Position numbers and translations under genes: made by a program. Positions 1-7,044 of a stretch of DNA of 33,814 bases are shown here, piece after piece. The DNA is from Aquitalea sp. LB_tupeE (GTDB lineage: Bacteria; Pseudomonadota; Gammaproteobacteria; Burkholderiales; Chromobacteriaceae): positions 1 to 33,814 of the forward strand of contig NZ_JACAXB010000039.1 of NCBI RefSeq assembly GCF_013391415.1, read 5' to 3'. The notes beneath the pieces are model-generated. The model saw nothing but the letters and a program-made list of their open reading frames with translations. It had not been told where the DNA came from and did no database searches. Each line of letters starts with the position of its first letter. Position 1 is the first letter of the stretch.

Positions 1-441
1 GGACGGGTCAGGGTTCAGGTTGATGCCGACAAAGCCGTAGTCCCGGATGCAGCGTTCCAGCTCGGGAATGGAGGTGGCGGGGTCCACGCCGGGCGATTGC
101 GGCAGCATGGCCGCACCGATGAAATTGTCAGGGAACAGCTGGCTGACGCGGTAGCACAGCTCGTTACAGATGGCCGCCCAGGTGGACGAGGTGTTGAAGT
201 CCCCGATGTGGTGGGCCATGAAGCTGGCGCGCGGGCTGAAGATGGTGAGGTCGGAGCCGCGTTGTTTCATCAGGCGCAGCTGGTTGCTTTCGATGGTGTC
301 GCGCAGCTCGTCGTCGGAAATCTTCAGCTCGGAGGGCTTGGGGCCCAGTTCCGGGGTGGAGAGATTGTCGATCTGGCGTTTGCGCCACTCTTCCAGTGCC
401 TTGGGGGCGGTGGTGTAGTGGCCGTGGATGTCGATGATCAT
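1..441 (-). CDS. ligJ: 4-oxalomesaconate hydratase, LigJ-type amidohydrolase (3' end cut by window)
   Basis: The visible 147 codons start MIIDIHGHYT and give the N-terminal part of an amidohydrolase-2 (TIM-barrel) enzyme. His6 and His8 form the HxH metal-binding motif at the end of strand 1. The segments FSPRASFMAHHIGD, MLPQSPGVDP and FVGINLNPDP are typical of LigJ, which hydrates 4-oxalomesaconate to 4-carboxy-4-hydroxy-2-oxoadipate in the meta-cleavage of protocatechuate and gallate. The full family length is about 340 residues, so more than half lies beyond base 1. The start codon at 441-439 follows an AAGGAAT ribosome site. The gene is 54 bases downstream of galA on the same strand and is probably co-transcribed with it. 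Pseudomonas GalB, which does the same reaction, belongs to the unrelated PIG-L/LmbE family, so this is the Sphingobium-type solution. Substrate is inferred from family and neighbours. Confidence 0.88.
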   Translation of the reverse strand, partial: MIIDIHGHYTTAPKALEEWRKRQIDNLSTPELGPKPSELKISDDELRDTIESNQLRLMKQRGSDLTIFSPRASFMAHHIGDFNTSSTWAAICNELCYRVSQLFPDNFIGAAMLPQSPGVDPATSIPELERCIRDYGFVGINLNPDPS

Positions 442-495
442 GGTGTGATTCCTTGTTGTCTGGCCGCCGCCCGCCGGGCAGCGGCATGGCAATGC

Positions 496-1791
496 TCAGC
501 CCTGCTTGTTCTGGTCCCAGGCCAGTGCACCGGCATCCTTGCCGGTGACCGAGTACAGCGCACCCGGTGCATTGCGGGTGGCCTGGAACTGTTCCAGTGT
601 CTGGCCACGCATGGCGGCATAAATGTGCAGATTGGACACGCCCAGCACTGCACCCAGCTTTTCCAGGCCGAAGAAGATCACGCCGTAGCGGATCAGCGCA
701 TCCCAGTCGCGCCGCTCCAGCATGTCGGCTTCCTCGTCCGTCAACCCGGCCTTGGCATAGGCGGCTTGCGGGTCATTCAGGAACAGCTCGCGGTGCGCCG
801 GATCAATCATGTCGCGCAGAAATTTGTTCAACCTGTAGGTGCGCAGGCTGGCTGCCAGCGTGAACGGGTGGGTACCGGTAAGGCTTTCCGCTCCGGCCAG
901 TTCGCGTTCCATGGTGTGACGCAAGTCGGCGGTGCGCGGTTTGGGCAGCGGCAGGCTGGCGTTTTCGTAAATGGCGGTGGCAATGCCGGTCATGGACGGC
1001 AGGTAGTAAGTCTGGTGGATTTTCTTCACTTGTGATGACAGCGCGCCGCGCATGATCAGCCACATGATGACTTCCGCCCCTTCCATGCCCCCCAGCTCGG
1101 CATAGTCGGCCAGTGTCAGTCGGGTGAGTGCCTGCGGGTCTTTCTCGAACAAGTCCAGAAACTGCAAATCCCATTCCGGATTATTGAAGCCGCAGCGCGC
1201 GCCATGCACCTGGTGCGACAGGCCGCCGGTGGCGACGATGGCCACTTTCAGATCTTCCGGATAGCTTTCGATGGCATCGCGCAAGGCCTTGCCCAGTTTG
1301 TAACAGCGCGCGGCAGACGGCACCGGAAACTGCAACACCCCCACAGCCAGCGGCACGATGGGTACGTCCCAGTCGCTATTGCCGTTGTTGAGCATGGACA
1401 GTGGCGACAGGCAGCCGTGGTCCAGTTTCTTGTCCTGGAAGAAGGACATGTCGAATTCGGCCGCCATCAGGCTGGCACCGATATGACGTGATAGCGCGGC
1501 ATGGCCGGCCACCGGCGGCAGATTGCGTGCGCCGCCCCCCTCGTCCGCCACGTCGTAACGCTGGTCTATACCCAGGGTGAAGGCGGAGTAATGGTCAAAG
1601 AAGAAAGACGTGACATGGTCGTTGTAAATCATGAACAGCACATCCGGCTTCTTCTCCGCCAGCCAGGCCTTGACCGGAGCAAAAGCCTCGAAGATGGGTG
1701 CCCATACCGGGTCGTCCTGCTTGTTGCGATCCACCGCAAAACCGATGGTGGGGGTATGGGAACAGGCGATGCCGCCAATGATGGTTGCCAT
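496..1791 (-). CDS. galA: Gallate dioxygenase (fused LigB-LigA type extradiol dioxygenase)
   Basis: This 431-residue cytoplasmic enzyme has an N-terminal LigB-type catalytic domain (about 1-280) fused to a C-terminal LigA-type domain (about 310-415). Protocatechuate 4,5-dioxygenase normally has these as two separate subunits; the fusion is the hallmark of gallate dioxygenases GalA and DesB. The non-haem iron ligands are visible as His12, His59 and Glu240, with His125 and His193 in the active-site positions. Tyr391 and Tyr413 in the C-terminal part fall close to the two tyrosines that contact gallate in DesB. The enzyme opens the gallate ring to give 4-oxalomesaconate. It lies between the transporter and the hydratase gene. 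The ribosome site (AGAAGG) is about 11 bases from the ATG, so the start is reasonable but not strong. Protocatechuate activity cannot be excluded. Confidence 0.9.
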   Translation of the reverse strand: MATIIGGIACSHTPTIGFAVDRNKQDDPVWAPIFEAFAPVKAWLAEKKPDVLFMIYNDHVTSFFFDHYSAFTLGIDQRYDVADEGGGARNLPPVAGHAALSRHIGASLMAAEFDMSFFQDKKLDHGCLSPLSMLNNGNSDWDVPIVPLAVGVLQFPVPSAARCYKLGKALRDAIESYPEDLKVAIVATGGLSHQVHGARCGFNNPEWDLQFLDLFEKDPQALTRLTLADYAELGGMEGAEVIMWLIMRGALSSQVKKIHQTYYLPSMTGIATAIYENASLPLPKPRTADLRHTMERELAGAESLTGTHPFTLAASLRTYRLNKFLRDMIDPAHRELFLNDPQAAYAKAGLTDEEADMLERRDWDALIRYGVIFFGLEKLGAVLGVSNLHIYAAMRGQTLEQFQATRNAPGALYSVTGKDAGALAWDQNKQG

Positions 1792-1824
1792 ATCAGGTCT
1801 GCCTTCTTGCGTATGTCAGAAACC

Positions 1825-1845
1825 GGCGGTACCTGCGGTACCGCC
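1825..1845 (-). promoter_or_regulatory. Perfect 9-bp hairpin between galT and galA
   Basis: The arms 1825-1833 (GGCGGTACC) and 1837-1845 (GGTACCGCC) are perfect complements around a 3-base loop. On the transcribed minus strand the stem is followed by GGTTTCTGAC and not by a T-run, so it does not look like an intrinsic terminator. It sits in the 86-base gap between the galT stop and the galA start. Possible roles are mRNA processing, protection of the galA transcript from exonucleases, or partial attenuation. Seen in sequence; the role is inference. Confidence 0.55.
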
Positions 1846-1877
1846 TTGGTTGAAAGGTGAAAGATGAACGTTGGAAA

Positions 1878-3203
1878 TCAGGCTTGCGCGCGGCCTTGCA
1901 GGCTGCCGCCCAGAATGGACGCAGCAGCAATCACCGCCGGAATGGCCAGCGCCAGAAAGATGGACTCGAAGCCCCAGCCCTGGCTAAGCAGCACACCGCC
2001 GATTGACGAACCCAGAATGCTGCCCAGACGGCCTACACCCAGCATCCAGCTGACACCGGTAGCGCGGGCCATGGTGGGATAGCAGCCGGGGGCATAAGCG
2101 TTGAGGCCGGTTTGCGCGCCGCTCAGGCAGAAGCCGGTGGCAAGGATGGCCAGCATGATCCAGGCGGAGTTGAGGCCAACACTGCCCAGCACCAGCAGTG
2201 CCACGCCACCCAGCAGGTAGGACGCGCTGATCACGCGGCCCGGCTTGATGCGGTCCATGGCAAAGCCCACCGCAATGGCACCTACAGTGCCGCCCAGCTG
2301 GAACATCGCCGTCAGGGTGGAAGCGCGGTCAATCGAGATACCGGCGTCTTTCATCATGGTGGGCAGCCAGCTGGTGGTGAGGTAAATCACCAGCAGGCCC
2401 ATGAAATAGGTCAGCCACAGGCTGAAGGTTTTCAGCGCATAGCCTTGCGAGAACAGCACGCCCAGCGGCTGCTTGGCGCTGACCGGGGCTTCTTGCGACA
2501 CGAATACCTTGTAGCTGTCCAGACTCACCTGACACACGCGGGAGAGCAGCGGACGCACCCGCTCGGCCGGGGCATTCTTGCTCACCAGATAACGGGCGGA
2601 TTCCGGCAGCAGGAAGAACATGAAGGGTAGCAGAATCAAGGGCATCAGCCCGCCAAAGGTCAGCACTGCCTGCCAGCCAAAGCGCGGGGTCAGCCAGGCG
2701 GCGGCAAAGCCGATAGCCGCCGAACCCAGGTTGAAACCGGTAAACATGGTGGCAATCACCGAGGAGCGGATGCGCTCCGGAATGTATTCTGATATCAGCG
2801 TGGTGGTATTGGGCATGGCGGCACCCAGCGCCAGGCCGGTGACAAAACGCAGTGTCGCCATGGCCTGCGGCGTGCTGGCATGTGCGGTGGCCAGTGTGGC
2901 TACGCCAAAACCCAGCACCGACCCTAGCAGCACCTTGCGACGGCCAAACCAGTCAGCAGAAGAGCCAGCCAGCAAGGCACCTACGGCCAGGCCGATAGGC
3001 GCGGCCCCCATCACCACGCCAAAAGCCGGGCGTGAAATATGCCACTCACCCAGAATGCTGGGCGCGACAAAACCCATGATGGCCACATCCATGCCATCCA
3101 CGGCGACAATCAGAAAACACAGCACCACCAGCCCCCACTGGAAGGCTGACATCTTGCGTGCGTTGATGAACGCACGCACATCCAGTACTTCTGCCTGATT
3201 CAT
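1878..3203 (-). CDS. galT: Aromatic acid:H+ symporter, MFS AAHS family (probable gallate transporter)
   Basis: A 441-residue inner-membrane major facilitator protein with about 12 hydrophobic segments. The first membrane helix carries D36-G-M-D39, the DGxD signature of the aromatic acid:H+ symporter family (PcaK, BenK, GalT). The loop between helices 2 and 3 carries the MFS motif AGSSADWFGRRK (80-90 region). The central cytoplasmic loop lies near residues 195-250. Length matches the family (about 440-450). Because it sits between galD and galA on the same strand, gallate or a related hydroxybenzoate is the likely substrate; the sequence alone does not fix this. The start codon has a strong AGGAGGAG ribosome site at 3210-3217, seven bases or so upstream of the ATG. 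Confidence 0.87.
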   Translation of the reverse strand: MNQAEVLDVRAFINARKMSAFQWGLVVLCFLIVAVDGMDVAIMGFVAPSILGEWHISRPAFGVVMGAAPIGLAVGALLAGSSADWFGRRKVLLGSVLGFGVATLATAHASTPQAMATLRFVTGLALGAAMPNTTTLISEYIPERIRSSVIATMFTGFNLGSAAIGFAAAWLTPRFGWQAVLTFGGLMPLILLPFMFFLLPESARYLVSKNAPAERVRPLLSRVCQVSLDSYKVFVSQEAPVSAKQPLGVLFSQGYALKTFSLWLTYFMGLLVIYLTTSWLPTMMKDAGISIDRASTLTAMFQLGGTVGAIAVGFAMDRIKPGRVISASYLLGGVALLVLGSVGLNSAWIMLAILATGFCLSGAQTGLNAYAPGCYPTMARATGVSWMLGVGRLGSILGSSIGGVLLSQGWGFESIFLALAIPAVIAAASILGGSLQGRAQA

Positions 3204-3209
3204 GAATCT

Positions 3210-3237
3210 CTCCTCCTGTTGCGTTGTTGCATTGTTG
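3210..3237 (-). promoter_or_regulatory. CA-rich leader with period-8 CAACAR repeats and strong ribosome site of galT
   Basis: Read on the minus strand, three CAACAA/CAACAG units (3232-3237, 3224-3229, 3216-3221) recur every 8 bases and run straight into the AGGAGGAG ribosome site of galT. Such a stretch is low in secondary structure and could act as a translation enhancer or a standby site for ribosomes. The repeats are seen directly; the function is a guess. Confidence 0.35.
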
Positions 3238-3308
3238 TAATACGACGAGCGTTAAGCGCGGATCGAGCCGCGTCCTGTGGTTTTTTATCTGGTGAAACGC
3301 AAGGCCGA

Positions 3309-4394
3309 TCAGGCCGGGTTCGGCAGCAACACCTGGCCACGAAACAAGGGCCTGGCGGTACGAATCAGCGCGACTGCCGGGGCGCTGTCTGGCTGTGAAG
3401 TCAGGCGGATGGTGAATTCACCGGTGGGGTGTTCCACCGAAATGACGGTAGTGCCGGTATCCAGCACCACCAGATCACCGGCGACGGTGGCCGGGTCGGC
3501 GCAGGCGGTGGCCACGGACGCTGCCCCCAGCACGCCAATAGCGTCGTGGCATTTTTTCGGGATGAAGGTACGGGTATGAATGGCCCCGCCGTTAATCGGC
3601 GCGGCCAGCAGCGTCATCTTGGGGACCACCCGCTCGCTGACATCGCCCAGGCCCATGCGCGGGCCGATGACCAGGCGTATGGCTTCCAGCTCGCGCTTGA
3701 AGCTGGCGTTGGCGTCCAGCTCGGCCGGGCTTTCATAGCCGGTGATGCCCAGGTCGGCGGCACGCAGCAGCACCACCGGCATGCCGTTGTCGATACAGCT
3801 GACCGCCACCCCATTAACCACGTCCTGCGCCTGACCGGTGGGATACAGCGCGCCGCAGGAAGAACCGGCCACGTCGGCAAAACGCAGTTCGATGGCGGCA
3901 GCGCTGCCGGGTACGCCGCTGATGCGGGTATGGCCCTGATAGCTCACCTTACCGCCCGGGGTGGGCAGCACGGCTTCGCACAGCGATTTGGTGTTCACCA
4001 TGTGAATGCGCACGCGGGTTTCGCCGTCGGTACAGGGCAGCAAGCCCTCTTCCAGCGCAAACGGCGCGACGGCGGCCAGGATATTGCCGCAGGTAGGTGC
4101 ATAGTCGATGCGCTTGGCACCAATCACCAATTGGCCGAACAGGTAGTCGATATCGGCATCATCCCTGCTGGAGCGGGAAATAATGGCGATCTTGGTGGTC
4201 AGCGGATGCGCGCCACCAATGCCGTCGATCTGACGGGCATCAGTTCCGTCCATGGCCGCCAGCAACAGACGGTCGCGCTCGGCCGGGTCGGCGGGCAAAT
4301 CCGCCGCGTGGAAGAACGCGGCCTTGGAAGTACCACCGCGCATCCATACGCAGGGCAGCGCCTGCAAAGCGCTGTAAGGTGCTGTCGTATCCAT
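3309..4394 (-). CDS. galD: 4-oxalomesaconate tautomerase, PrpF family
   Basis: A 361-residue PrpF-family isomerase. The N-terminal signature CVWMRGGTSKAAFF (15-28) and the PTCGN motif with Cys102 mark the two halves of the diaminopimelate-epimerase-like fold; Lys24 and Lys68 are near the expected active site. GalD converts the keto form of 4-oxalomesaconate, made by the gallate dioxygenase, to the form taken by the hydratase. I chose the ATG at 4394-4392 because GGAGG lies six bases upstream. An in-frame ATG at 4409 begins inside that ribosome site and is unlikely to be used. The length equals that of known GalD. It is the first structural gene after galR and has an unusual structured leader (see 4398-4456). 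The downstream gap to galT is 105 bases. Confidence 0.9.
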   Translation of the reverse strand: MDTTAPYSALQALPCVWMRGGTSKAAFFHAADLPADPAERDRLLLAAMDGTDARQIDGIGGAHPLTTKIAIISRSSRDDADIDYLFGQLVIGAKRIDYAPTCGNILAAVAPFALEEGLLPCTDGETRVRIHMVNTKSLCEAVLPTPGGKVSYQGHTRISGVPGSAAAIELRFADVAGSSCGALYPTGQAQDVVNGVAVSCIDNGMPVVLLRAADLGITGYESPAELDANASFKRELEAIRLVIGPRMGLGDVSERVVPKMTLLAAPINGGAIHTRTFIPKKCHDAIGVLGAASVATACADPATVAGDLVVLDTGTTVISVEHPTGEFTIRLTSQPDSAPAVALIRTARPLFRGQVLLPNPA

Positions 4395-4397
4395 GTT

Positions 4398-4456
4398 TTT
4401 CCTCCGCATTTGCCTGGGCAGGCATCTTGTTCTGCCAACAATATATGCGGAGGAAA
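4398..4456 (-). promoter_or_regulatory. Structured galD leader: 12-bp inverted repeat sequestering the ribosome site
   Basis: On the minus strand, TTTCCTCCGCAT (4456-4445) is perfectly complementary to ATGCGGAGGAAA (4409-4398), which contains the galD ribosome site GGAGG and ends three bases before the ATG. Between the arms are two small hairpins: TTGTT-GGCAG-AACAA (4441-4427) and TGCCT-GCCC-AGGCA (4424-4411). The RNA could therefore fold as a three-way junction with the ribosome site locked in the closing stem. This geometry suggests translational control by a ligand, protein or temperature. An alternative is a DNA operator made of two inverted half-sites. I do not recognise a known riboswitch class. 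Confidence 0.6.
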
Positions 4457-4549
4457 GACCGGCAACTTTGCCCCTTCGTGACCGTGCATTCTCATTTTGT
4501 GAGCAGTGCCGCGCACGCTTGGGCTAGCAGGGGTGGAGTGGATTAACGC

Positions 4550-5464
4550 TCAGGCAAGCAACATGTCGCCACGATTGATATGGTGGGCCGCGCGGTGCAA
4601 ATGGGTGAGCAGATGGCGCACCACCGGGGCCAGCGTCAGCTCTTGCCGCACGATGGCACCCACTTGCAACGGCAGGCCAGGCTCGCTCAGGGCAATGGGC
4701 GAGATATAGCTGGCCAGCCAGGACTGGCGGGCAATCTGGCGGGGCAGCAGGGCCACGTAGTCGCCAGTGGACACCAGCGACAGCAAGGCCAGTGTGGAAT
4801 TGACCAGCGCGCCTTGCTGCGGTGCTTCCAGACCATTGCGCTCGAACAGTGCCCGCGCATAACCGGCCCGGTGCTCGGTACCGGTATACACCCAGGGCGC
4901 TTGTTGCAAATCCTGCAGTGAGCACGCGTCCAGCCAGCGACTGCCCTTGCGTGCGGCCGGAATCATCTCGGTGTGCAGCAGGGGTTCGACATAAAACTCG
5001 CCCGCAGCCAGATCGTCCGGAATGCCGCCGACGGTGATATCCACCTCGCCGGTGCGCAGCTTTTGCAGTTGCGCCACATACAGTTCTTCGCTGATGCGCA
5101 ACTGGATTTGCGGAAACGCGCGCACAAAGGTGCGCATGGCTTCGGGTATCAGCAACATCACCGCCAGCGGCACCGCGCCGATATGCAGCTTGCCCACCAT
5201 ATGGCCACCAATCTGGCTGATTTCATCGGCCGCCGCCTCGAGCTCATGCCGGGCCCGCACCGCGCGCTCATACAGCACCCGGCCCTGCGCGGTGGGCAAT
5301 ACCCCGCGCGAGGAACGCACCAGCAAGGGCGCGGCCAGCTCCAGTTCCAGCTCGCGAATCATCCGGGTGAGCGCCGGTTGCGAGCAGCCGATACGCCGCG
5401 CCGCCGCCCGCATGCTGCCCTCTTCCACCGCAGCAATCAGCGCGGCCAGTGTTGCCAGTTTCAT
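4550..5464 (-). CDS. galR: LysR-type regulator of the gallate cluster
   Basis: A 304-residue LysR-type regulator. The N-terminal winged helix-turn-helix (about 1-62) has the typical GSMRAAARRIGCSQPALTRMIRELE segment split across helices 2 and 3, followed by a linker helix and a periplasmic-binding-protein-like effector domain (about 90-295). It is co-directional with and 155 bases upstream of galD, so it may be autoregulated and control galD-galT-galA in response to gallate or a pathway intermediate. The name is given by position and by analogy to the Pseudomonas gal cluster; the sequence of the effector domain does not itself prove the ligand. It is divergent from the double-HTH LysR gene at 5665. 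Confidence 0.78.
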   Translation of the reverse strand: MKLATLAALIAAVEEGSMRAAARRIGCSQPALTRMIRELELELAAPLLVRSSRGVLPTAQGRVLYERAVRARHELEAAADEISQIGGHMVGKLHIGAVPLAVMLLIPEAMRTFVRAFPQIQLRISEELYVAQLQKLRTGEVDITVGGIPDDLAAGEFYVEPLLHTEMIPAARKGSRWLDACSLQDLQQAPWVYTGTEHRAGYARALFERNGLEAPQQGALVNSTLALLSLVSTGDYVALLPRQIARQSWLASYISPIALSEPGLPLQVGAIVRQELTLAPVVRHLLTHLHRAAHHINRGDMLLA

Positions 5465-5502
5465 TGCACTCCCTTAGTCAGGTGGTTCCGACTTGCCATT
5501 TT

Positions 5503-5525
5503 AGCGATCAGGAAAGCTGATCGCT
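5503..5525. promoter_or_regulatory. 9-5-9 inverted repeat between two divergent LysR genes
   Basis: AGCGATCAG (5503-5511) and CTGATCGCT (5517-5525) are perfect complements around GAAAG. The repeat lies 38 bases from the galR start and 140 bases from the start of the divergent LysR gene. It is the only clear dyad in this 200-base control region, which suggests an operator for one or both regulators. A short hairpin in the galR leader is the alternative. Confidence 0.5.
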
Positions 5526-5664
5526 GATACGGTTTTGGCATCTGCATCGAATAGCACCATAGCCGCAGAATGTGCAGCAAAGCAAAAAAACATGCCGGTC
5601 CGTCACGGGTGCGCCAAGCAAACGCCCGGTGGTCACGGCCAATGCATCGTTGGAGGAGAGACTC

Positions 5665-6918
5665 ATGACCCACCCTGCCACCTGCGCGGACCGGGATGAG
5701 GTGTTGCGCTATCTGCGCGTGTTTCTGTCGGTGGCACACACCGGCAGCGTCACCCGTTCGTCCGAACAGATATTCAAGGCCGCCTCGGCCATCACCCGTG
5801 CGCTGACCCAGCTGGAAGACTTGCTGGGTGTCAGCCTGTTCGAGCGCCGCCCGCGCGGCATGCTGCTCAATGCCTATGGCGAAGCCGTGCACCGCCGCGC
5901 CTTGCGCATTCACAAGGAAATCCAGCAAGCGGCCACCGCACTGTGCCAGTTTCGTGGCAGCCGCATCGACCCGGCCCCGCTCACCCAGCTATTACTGGGT
6001 GGCAACAAGCTGCGCATTTTTGTCAGTCTGGCCGAACATGGCCAGCTGCACCCGGTCTGCCAGCAGCTGGGGCTGAGCAAATCCGGCATCAGCATGTCGC
6101 TGGCGCGGCTGGAAGAAGCCGTGGGCCAGCCGCTGCTGCAACGCATGACACAAGGCCTGGTGGTGACCGAAGCGGGCGAACAGCTGCTGCTGCATGCCAA
6201 GCGCGCCTTTGCCGAGCTGCGTCATATCGAGGCTGACTTGTCGGGGCTGCGGGGCAGCCTGTGCGGCACCATTTCCGTGGGTGCGCTGCCACTGTGCCGC
6301 ACCAGCCTGCTGCCCTTGGCTATTGCCCGGCTGTTGCAGCGCTATCCCGGCCTGAAAATAAAGACCAGCGAAAGCCCGTTTGCCGAACTGGCCCGCGGCC
6401 TGCGCTGCGGCGATATCGATTTCATCTTCGGAGCCTTGCGTCAGGGCAATGAGGCGGCACCTTTTTACAGCGAAGCACTGTTTCAGGATCAGGTGGGCAT
6501 TTTCTGCCGTCGTGGCCATCCACTGGCTCGCCTGCAACGCTCGGTAAGGCTGGCCGAATTGCAAGGCGCAGGCTGGATTCTGCCACGCGAAGAGTCCCCG
6601 GCCCGCCAGGCACTGGTGCGGGCCTTTCTGCGCACCGAGCTGCCCGTACCGGAACCGTCGGTGGAAAGTGGCGACCTGGCCGTGGTGCGCCAGTTGCTGG
6701 CACACAGCGAGCTGCTGACCGCATGCTCGGCACACCAGTTGCACATGGAGATTGCCAGCGGAGAGATTGTGCCGCTGGCTGTGGACCTGGGCGATACCAG
6801 CCGCAATATCGGTATTACCCAGCGGCTGGGCAGCTGCCCATCGCCCGCCATCGAAGCCTTGCTGGAGGAAATCCGCCAGCTGTGCGCCTGTCTGCCCGAA
6901 GAAGCCATGGCGGCCTGA
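5665..6918 (+). CDS. LysR-type regulator with two tandem helix-turn-helix domains
   Basis: A 417-residue protein, about 110 residues longer than a usual LysR regulator. The extra length is a second DNA-binding domain. The first winged HTH spans about 14-75 (YLRVFLSVAHTGSVTRSSEQ, then LTQLEDLLGVSLFERRPRG). The second spans about 115-175 (LRIFVSLAEHGQLHPVCQQ, then LARLEEAVGQPLLQR, then VVTEAGEQLL). The LysR effector-binding domain follows at about 200-405. The ATG at 5665 has a strong GGAGGAG site seven bases upstream; a longer in-frame reading from 5572 has no such support. It is divergent from galR, so a role in aromatic-acid metabolism is plausible but not shown. A strong terminator follows at 6948. 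The target genes and ligand are unknown. Confidence 0.85.
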   Translation: MTHPATCADRDEVLRYLRVFLSVAHTGSVTRSSEQIFKAASAITRALTQLEDLLGVSLFERRPRGMLLNAYGEAVHRRALRIHKEIQQAATALCQFRGSRIDPAPLTQLLLGGNKLRIFVSLAEHGQLHPVCQQLGLSKSGISMSLARLEEAVGQPLLQRMTQGLVVTEAGEQLLLHAKRAFAELRHIEADLSGLRGSLCGTISVGALPLCRTSLLPLAIARLLQRYPGLKIKTSESPFAELARGLRCGDIDFIFGALRQGNEAAPFYSEALFQDQVGIFCRRGHPLARLQRSVRLAELQGAGWILPREESPARQALVRAFLRTELPVPEPSVESGDLAVVRQLLAHSELLTACSAHQLHMEIASGEIVPLAVDLGDTSRNIGITQRLGSCPSPAIEALLEEIRQLCACLPEEAMAA

Positions 6919-6947
6919 GCTGCCCATAGCAAGATCCGCTGCAATGG

Positions 6948-6983
6948 AAAAGCGCTGCCGGTTTGACCGCGCAGCGCTTTTTT
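6948..6983 (+). terminator. Rho-independent terminator after the double-HTH LysR gene
   Basis: AAAAGCGCTGC (6948-6958) pairs perfectly with GCAGCGCTTTT (6971-6981) around a 12-base loop, and the right arm runs into a T-run ending at 6983. It lies 30 bases after the LysR stop. With A-residues on the left arm it could also stop transcripts coming from the opposite strand. Confidence 0.85.
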
Positions 6984-7044
6984 CATGCCTGATGCCACCC
7001 AGCCCAAGACAGAGCAAGGCAGCAGCAGGGTTTTGTTAGCCGTT

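Noticed and set aside
97-1035. Long plus-strand reading frame opposite galA and ligJ
   Set aside because: It is an antisense shadow in GC-rich DNA; the minus-strand frames have full dioxygenase and hydratase motifs.
496-1791. Annotation as protocatechuate 4,5-dioxygenase
   Set aside because: The LigB-LigA fusion, the spacing of the tyrosines and the galD/galT/galR neighbours favour gallate dioxygenase, although side activity on protocatechuate is possible.
4395-4409. Upstream in-frame ATG at 4409 as the galD start
   Set aside because: This ATG overlaps the ribosome site that serves the ATG at 4394, and the family length fits the later start.
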